This document shows, in pieces, positions 58,010 to 64,000 of a stretch of 64,000 nucleotides of DNA. A program made the position numbers and the translations under genes. The stretch spans positions 95,266,475-95,330,474 of the forward strand of contig JAKSZU010000002.1 in the NCBI GenBank assembly GCA_026018925.1, in the 5' to 3' direction. Below the pieces are notes generated by a model. That model was not told where the DNA came from and did not search any database. It saw only the letters and a program-made list of their open reading frames with translations. The first letter of the stretch is position 1; each line of letters opens with the position of its first letter. This DNA is from Tupaia tana (taxonomy: Eukaryota > Chordata > Mammalia > Scandentia > Tupaiidae).

Positions 58010-58215
58010 TTTAAGCTTATCAAGCTCTTTCATGAATGTTATCATGTGATCTTTACAAAAAACCCTATGAGGAAGGCATGACTAGAAAATAGATCGTTAC
58101 TTTCCATCTTATAAATTAAAGAAACGAAGAGATAATACCACTCTCTCAGCTTAGGACAGTGAAGAACTGGAACCTAGCTTCCTGTCTGCTGAATCCGAGT
58201 TCTCACTCATGAATT
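58010..58215 (-). repeat. MIR relic
   Basis: 'ccctatgaggaaggcatgac', 'tttccatcttataaattaaa', 'aggacagtgaagaactgg' and 'tgctgaatccgagttctc' follow the reverse MIR order. Confidence 0.7.
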
Positions 58216-58385
58216 CTACCTGTAGCCTCCAGTCTTAACCCTGGAATACCCCATAATAACTCCACTTATTTAATTCCTTCCCGTTCTATAATTCTTTCAT
58301 CACTGCTAGGCTATAGTGGCAGAGCACAAATACAGTTGCTTTCCAATTCAGAATCCAAATAGGCTTTTATAAAAAACTGTTTCCA

Positions 58386-58645
58386 GGGCCAGCAGATGGC
58401 ATAATGGTTGAGGTGTTGAACTCCCATATGGCCAACTGTGGTCCGGACCCAGCAGCTGGAAGCATGCTGGGCATGTGTGCATTTGTGCTCAAAAATCCTG
58501 AAAGGAAAATGAAGAAGAAGGGATGGCTGTGTGACCCTCCTTGCGGGGGGCCATTTCTCACTTTTTCTCTCTCTGTCACTGTCGCTCCAGTAAGCGAACA
58601 TACCCTATGACAAAAATCCCTCTTAAAAAACAACAACAAACAAAC
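58386..58645 (+). mobile_element. Family I SINE
   Basis: 'gggccagcagatggcataat' to 'accctatgacaaaaatccc' and a (caa)n tail. Duplication 'aaaaaactgtttcca'/'aaaaaactgttccca' at 58371-58385 and 58646-58660. Confidence 0.93.
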
Positions 58646-58734
58646 AAAAAACTGTTCCCATGTGTCAAATATTAGCTGTATTAAATTCCCTTCTCCAAGA
58701 AAGGTGATGATTGTTGACCTTTTCTCTTTCAATT

Positions 58735-58962
58735 GCCAAAGCATGTGTACACTCACCAGAGAGAGAATATTCCCCTCAATGGAGTTGGTCACACCACAAT
58801 CCTTTTTCCTCCACTTCTCCATCCCATCAGGATTTGGGGTATACGTGCATACACACCAGAGTGTTTCTCAAGCCACAAAAGCTAGGATTTAAGCTGCAGT
58901 CAGCCATGTAGGCTATAGCTCACTAAGCACAGCGCTTAACCACTGCACTAGGGGGCCGGCCT
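58735..58962 (-). mobile_element. Family III SINE, old
   Basis: 'agcatgtgtacactcaccag', 'gtcacaccacaatcctttt' to 'ccactgcactagggggccgg'. Confidence 0.75.
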
Positions 58963-59042
58963 GGTACCGTTGACCCTGATGACACTGTTGGCAACTTTCA
59001 TTCTAGTACTGGTCAATAGTAGGTAAGTCAAACGTATGTGGC

Positions 59043-59245
59043 TTCAATGCCACGTGATGGGGTTGTGGTAATGCCATTGAACCCACGTGCAAAATGTTCT
59101 CATTCACATCCCAAAACCCCCTGAGCATAATCTGGGTCAGTGAGACAGAGAGTAGCTCATGGCATGAAGACTCTATTGGGGGGGGGGGGGGGGTTTCTAA
59201 CTTCCTTATGGAAGAGATAATTAGAAAAAAAAAAAAAAAAAGGTG
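59043..59245 (+). mobile_element. Diverged tRNA-like SINE, family uncertain
   Basis: 'tgatggggttgtggtaatgc', 'cattcacatcccaaaacc', 'gcatgaagactctattgg', then an 18-G run (about 59177-59194) and an A run (about 59225-59241). Confidence 0.5.
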
Positions 59246-59684
59246 TACAATTTCATGAAAATCGTCAGTTAAATGACCAAACATGGAACTACCTAATGAG
59301 AAAGCCTGCTATTACAAGTGAAGCAGTCTTCCGAAATCTGTGAAGTAAATCTCTTAGTCTCCAGTTGGTTGAGTCCCAGATGCCATCCTTTTTCCTGAGC
59401 TAATCGGAAAGCAGGTTTTCAGCGTGACCACTGTTATTTCTCACTGCTGCTGCAAGTGAGTCTAAGAACATCATGACTAAGGAACATCATCCCAGGATGG
59501 CTGCTACCCGCATAAGCCCTAGAAGGGTTCATAATTATTTTTATCTGTTTTGGCATTTGTCCTTGCAAATGCACTATCGACAAGGGAAATGTACTCCCAG
59601 GTGAGCAAACCTGTAAGAGTTTGTGAAGTAATGATGTTTGTTTTTAGAATAAATGAGACCACTATTCATACCAGAAATTAAAAT
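59246..59684. other. Unrecognised DNA
   Basis: No gene or repeat recognised. Confidence 0.35.
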
Positions 59685-59790
59685 AAGTATTAATTGTGTG
59701 TCTAGTATGCAAGACACTAGGCTAGGCTCGGGAGGGACAAGGTGATACCAGACACAGACTTTTACCTGAAGACATTGACGATATAACTGC
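59685..59790 (-). repeat. Ancient L2 3' end
   Basis: 'tattaattgtgtgtctagt', 'atgcaagacactaggctagg' and 'acaaggtgataccagacac' match the reversed L2 terminus. Confidence 0.55.
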
Positions 59791-59959
59791 AGATGCGAAA
59801 TACAAATCTAAAAATGGAAGCTACCATTGCAATAGAGTACCTTTAAATCCAAACTAAGTGCCATGGAGAACAGGTGTTATGGGAGCTCATGAGATGGAAG
59901 AGTTTGAAAGGCTGAGAAAGAAAACGGAGCTCACTAACTCTGGATCGTATGCAGCACTC

Positions 59960-60135
59960 ACTGGCTGCATTTACTTCCCATTTGGTCCTCACCATGGCAA
60001 TAGAAAACAAATATTTTTATTGCCTGCATTCCTCCTCTGTTTTGCAGATGAATAAACTGAGGATTGACAGTAAGTACCTTGTCTAAGCTATGAACTTGGT
60101 GTGCAGGTGCCATGACACTAGAACACAAACTCTTA
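59960..60135 (-). repeat. MIR relic
   Basis: 'ttggtcctcaccatggcaat', 'ttgcagatgaataaactgag' and 'gtaccttgtctaagct' follow the reverse MIR core. Confidence 0.72.
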
Positions 60136-61024
60136 CCCAAGATTTTAAAAGAGGAAACCACTAGCCCTCCCTGAACATAAAGATGACTTGGAAAGGGACC
60201 CACCTGAAAGCTTAGCTGAAAAGACCAGTGTGTCCAATGGACTCTGCTAATTGGAGTTTATGATAGAACACTGCAGTGGCCATCCAGGATGGTGCTGGCT
60301 TTGCCAACCCAACTGCAGGTGGGAAAAGTGACTCAACAGGGACACAGCACCAAGAGAGAAATCTTGAGGCAACAACACCAATAAACTGAGAAGGCAGCAT
60401 CCTCCAGGACCCATGGGTGAGTTTAGGGATAGACCATTGGATTAGGGATCCAGCAAGATACATGTCTTAATAGACATTGATGTAACGTACCACCACACCA
60501 AGAAAGTGACTCCCACACAGAGCATGGCATGGACCATGAGGTAACTGATTTACTGAGAGCAGGACGGGTAAGGATGGGGGCCTGGAGTCACCCACCCCCA
60601 GAGCAGGCAGAGTGGGGGCAGAGTCTGCAGCAGCAGCCTGAAGGAAGGTCAGCCTGGCAAGCAGAATCTGATATCCAGAAGTATAGCTGAAGCTTTTCAG
60701 CATAAAGTTAAACAAGGTGCATCAAACTGCCACCTGGGAGGGGAGGGCGCTGGCTTTGTCATCAGAGCCACATGAACTCTGGATGACCTAATAAAAAGAG
60801 GGCCCAAGTACAGAACTAAGGCCCAAGATAGAGCCCCAATAGCAACAAAACTGGCCTGATGCCAAGTCAGATCTTTCCTGGCAAGAACCTTGATGTCTCT
60901 TCTATCTGCATCACAACTGAATAGAGTTCAAGATGACATTGAGCCCGCATGTACGGATCAAGGACCCATCCTGTGATTTGGTCACACTTCAGAAGATGGG
61001 AACCAAGCTGCACCGATGATCATT
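60136..61024. other. Unrecognised DNA, moderately GC-rich
   Basis: Purine-rich unique-looking sequence; no coding frame with known domains. May contain decayed repeat. Confidence 0.35.
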
Positions 61025-61330
61025 TCATTTTTTAAGCAAATATTTGCTGAGTGCCTCGTGCCCACCAGGCACTGATCCAGGAAAGGACAACGTAGCAGTG
61101 AACAGACAGGCAGATATTTGCTTCCCTGGCACTGATATTCCAGAGGGAACATTAGTAAATACATTAAGATGAGCAAAAGAGTGTTTTAGCAAAAAGGAAT
61201 GGCAGCTTTGCAAAAGCACAGAGGCAGGAAGTGTCATGGGTTGTCTGACAGAGAAATGCTTAGTCCGGTTTCAGCAAAAGGCTTTGGAAGGAACCTAGGG
61301 AAGTCAGTGGTGCACTGTATCCAGAATCGC
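61025..61330 (-). repeat. Ancient L2 3' region
   Basis: 'ttgctgagtgcctcgtgccc', 'ccaggcactgatccagg' and 'gcagtgaacagacaggcag', then 'aaaagcacagaggcaggaag', follow the reversed L2 3' region over about 300 bp. Confidence 0.7.
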
Positions 61331-61734
61331 CAGAGATAGAAGAGCTGGAGAACATGTGACTGGTCCCTCCGGTCTGCAGAGGAGAACTCTCGGCCCAGAG
61401 AAGCAGAGTGAGTGAAAGTGTGAAGCCCACAGGTCTCAATGAGGGTGGACCCTGTTGCCCTTACTTTGACAGAAACTCTCCAAATCATTAGTCCCCTGGA
61501 TCTCGACTGACTGACACGTGGCCCAGCATTCGGGTCATGGGACCTGGCCATCATCTCTCATCCTTATCCATGACGTTGGACAAACCCCTGAGCTTCCCAG
61601 GGTTAAGGCTGATGCTCCCAGAAGCCTCTTCAAAATCTGAAATCCTTTAAGGCTTTAAATAACCCTAGTTCAGTTGCCAAGAGTGAACGTTTGGTGGCAT
61701 CAGAGTGAAATAAGGAACAAGGGAGGCACAGGCA
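61331..61734. other. Unrecognised DNA
   Basis: No gene or repeat recognised. Confidence 0.35.
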
Positions 61735-61880
61735 AGCCTGCGACAGGATCTAGGTCTGATCCTAATTCTGGGCCCTGCTCTGGCCTTGAACAAGTGCCAT
61801 AACCTACCTTTGGGGTCCTCATCTCTGAGCGTGGGGTTGCACTGGCCCGTTGCTAAGCCGCCTCTCAGCTCTCTCATTTT
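61735..61880 (+). repeat. MIR relic
   Basis: 'ggccttgaacaagtgccat', 'aacctacctttggggtcctc' and 'atctctgagcgtggggttg' match the forward MIR core. Confidence 0.65.
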
Positions 61881-62720
61881 TCGAGATTAAGATCCCAGTT
61901 TGCTTTGCCAGTGAAAAAAGGCACACACACAGCTGATGTACTGTTTTTTAAAAAGGATACCAGCTCTCAATGAAAACATCTTAAAACAAATAGCGTTAAT
62001 TGCCTGGTCCTTAACACCTCGTCCTTCCCACCATAATTTGTAATTTCGCAGAGGCAGTGGTGTAAAACTTCAGTTACAACGCTCGCTTCCAAGGCTCACA
62101 CAGTGTTTAAGTAAGTCCTTTTTTAAGTAACATGCAAAAGATTCTAGAAAAAAGACAAAAGCCAACAAATTATTAAATCTACTTTCACAAATTACACTCA
62201 ATGCATTGTGTACACAAGATTCTAATACTACCGAACCCCCCTCAGCCGTTCACCCACATGGCTCTATAAATGCCATTAACACGCCCGGCAAGCTTTATAG
62301 TGCATAATGAATGTGCTTGTTCTAACAATACCATCAACGTTTCTGAACTAAAGGCTGTCAGGGTTTTCATTTTCCTTTATTCTAGGTGGGAAAGAAACAA
62401 CTCTAAGGGAGGCTTGTAATCAGAGGAAAAAGTGACAGAATGTTGGCTAATTTGCCTCCCTGAGACCTCTTAGAAGTCCTTGCCTATGGTCTTACTGTGT
62501 TTTATTATCTCAGTTCTTCTAATCACAGCTAAAATCATGGTGAGAATTCAAGTTAAATCTTGCAGCTATAAAAGATATTTTGTTTACTTCAGGAAAAAGG
62601 ACCCAAGTTTATAAACGGAAGTTAGAAAATATAATACGCTCATTTCCATATTTATTTGAGGCTGGCATTTCTTAGTATTGCACTTAAATTAATGCTCTGT
62701 ACCTCCAAAGTGCATAGATA
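61881..62720. other. Repeat-free unique segment
   Basis: About 840 bp with no recognised repeat and no coding frame. It holds several homeodomain-type TAAT cores (for example 'gcgttaattgcctgg' near 61995). A conserved non-coding element is possible but not shown. Confidence 0.35.
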
Positions 62721-62721
62721 A

Positions 62722-62815
62722 TCATAGGCAGCACGTACTGAGCATGGTTCTGTGCCAAGCCCTGTGCTAAGGGATTTGTATGTGCTATTTCTTCCAGTTG
62801 TCCCCCAAATCAAAT
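62722..62815 (-). repeat. MIR relic
   Basis: 'gcacgtactgagcatggttc' and 'tgccaagccctgtgctaagg' match the reversed MIR 3' end. Confidence 0.65.
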
Positions 62816-62961
62816 CTAAGCAGCAGTCAAATGCACTGCCCTTTCAAAGCCAGCTTCTGCCACCTGGTTCTGCCTCATGACACCATCATTCTGCTCACTA
62901 CCTAGGCCTGACAACTCAGTGATTCTTCCTGATGCAAGACTTCATATCAAAAAATAGTTAA

Positions 62962-63450
62962 GGGCCAGCCCCATAGTGCAGTGGTTAGGTACTGAGTACA
63001 GGAAGCTGGTTCCAGACGGCTAACCAGCTCTGTTGGCTTAAAAACATGCTAGAGAGGCTAGCAGGTAAATGGTGGTTAAGTCTCTAAATTCCCACTATAG
63101 TTTGAGGCCTGGATCCAGCTGCTTGAAAATCATACCAATTTGTGTGCCCAAAATTCCAGAGGAGAATGGAGAAGGGGTTGCCGTGTGGCCATCCCCCCTG
63201 AGGAATGATTTCTCACTTTCCTTGTCTCTGTCTCTGTTTGACTCTCTCCAACAAGCACATTGGCCCTATTGAAAAAACTTTAAAAAAAAAAATGCTGGAC
63301 ACTTACACATGTCCTGGATCCTTATAGGATGAAGAATTGGGAGGAAAAGGATCGTGGCATGATCAGACCCTTTTGGGCTCTCTCTCTCTCTCTGTTTCTC
63401 TCTCTCCCTCCCCCATTCTAGTGCACGCATGTCCTCTGGCATAAAAGAGA
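62962..63450 (+). mobile_element. Family III SINE interrupted by a family I SINE
   Basis: Head 62962-63053 ('gggccagccccatagtgcag') and distal part 63292-63450 ('ctggacacttacacatgtcc' to 'ctggcataaaagagaaa'). Confidence 0.8.
63054..63291 (+). mobile_element. Family I SINE nested in a SINE
   Basis: 'agaggctagcaggtaaatgg' to 'ggccctattgaaaaaac' and an A tail; the outer unit's 'catgct'/'aatgct' flanks it. Confidence 0.87.
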
Positions 63451-63861
63451 AAGGGAGGGAGAGATTCAGAAACGTGCCCTCTTGTGCAATACGTCTTTTC
63501 CTATCCCATCCCTTGCTCACAACTTCCTTACCTTCTCCAGTGACCTCCTCTTTATCGAAATGCTTCTGGAACAGAAAAGCCTATCCCAAAGCCTCTTCCT
63601 CACTGCTCATCTCTGTAAAATTCAGACCCGTCCTTGTTCATTTGTGTGCACCTGTGCTCTGACCTGTGCTCTGCCTGGTCCTAGGTAGTCTCATCCACCC
63701 GTAAAGCCCACCCCTACCCCCAACAAGCATTGACTTGAATAAGCAGCATGCATTTTTGCATATGCTCACTGCTAGTTATCTTTTCATGGACTTTAATTTT
63801 GTCTTTCTAAATAAGATGAGGTTCGTTGAGTTTAAGACCATCTTTTCTGTTTTTTATTTTT
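63451..63861. other. Unrecognised DNA
   Basis: Pyrimidine-rich to about 63700; no gene supported. Confidence 0.35.
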
Positions 63862-64000
63862 CTTTTTTTTGGAGAGGTTTTCGCTATCTGGCACGTGTGC
63901 TCATCAGAAAGACAGAGAGAGACAGAGAGATAGAAAGCAAGAAATCACCCCCCAGGGGGAATGGCCACGCCACAATCCTTCTCCTCCATTCTCCTCTTGG
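63862..64000 (-). mobile_element. Family I SINE, cut by the window end
   Basis: T run, 'gagaggttttcgctatctgg' and 'accccccagggggaatggcc'; the head lies beyond the window. Confidence 0.93.

Noticed and set aside
9428-63520. Many frames reading variants of 'HSPLGILGTHAHAPG' or 'DPERRMEEKGL', which looks like a gene family
   Set aside because: They are the two strands of the family I SINE body; each frame starts and stops inside or at the edge of a SINE.

Overview
The window looks like a gene-poor, transposon-rich stretch of a placental mammal nuclear genome (intergenic or deep intronic). Eutherian landmarks are ancient MIR and L2 relics, MaLR-type solo LTRs, old L1M/HAL1 pieces and younger LINE-1 copies. 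The dominant repeat is a family of tRNA-derived SINEs, roughly 50 copies on both strands. They begin with a 'gaccagcagttagcgtaatgg'-like head carrying RNA polymerase III A and B boxes. I do not recognise them as primate Alu, rodent B1/B2, carnivore SINEC, horse ERE or bat VES. My best and uncertain guess is a colugo (Dermoptera), whose SINEs are tRNA-derived; a repeat-library search would settle this.

Layout. 1-5793: a minus-strand, near full-length LINE-1 with both ORFs open (ORF1 322 codons, ORF2 1320 codons) and a 5' UTR built partly from 158-bp tandem monomers; its 3' end lies at or beyond the window edge. 5794-9425: unique DNA, two 5'-truncated L1 3' ends, SINEs and an L2. 9823-10439: a solo MaLR LTR containing a SINE. 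10440-26000: SINEs scattered through mostly unrecognised AT-rich DNA, with MIR/L2/L1M relics. 26000-29330: a SINE hotspot including three copies inserted one after another at the same target. 29930-31340: a HAL1/L1M relic split by a second solo LTR. 32300-45600: many SINEs around a few repeat-poor islands. 45623-48014: a 5'-truncated L1 with a perfect 14-bp target-site duplication and a nested SINE. 48599-49025: an MLT1-like solo LTR. 49440-50780: old L1M/HAL1. 51480-54565: two pairs of serially inserted SINEs plus an old L1 3' end. 54565-64000: mainly unique DNA with MIR/L2 relics and nested SINEs.

No complete host gene can be supported. Two weak exon-like stretches are flagged (27025-27125 plus strand; 34724-35077 minus strand). 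The full-length L1 is the only plausible functional coding unit: ORF1p (RNA chaperone) and ORF2p (endonuclease/reverse transcriptase) would act together in target-primed reverse transcription. The A-tailed SINEs presumably borrowed L1 machinery, as their A tails and 11-18 bp duplications indicate.

I did not find a new biological system. The most unusual features are the monomer-bearing intact L1, the modular SINE families and the repeated re-use of SINE target-site duplications as new insertion sites. SINE family labels I-IV are mine, assigned by eye: I = long (~255 bp), ending in a 'cctatagcaaaaacctctc'-like tail before poly-A; II = short (~170 bp), with a CT-rich middle and an AT-rich tail ending in 'aataattcttta'; III = older copies starting 'gggccagcccca'; IV = copies containing 'gatcctggctg' and a CT-rich, 'aaataaataa' tail.
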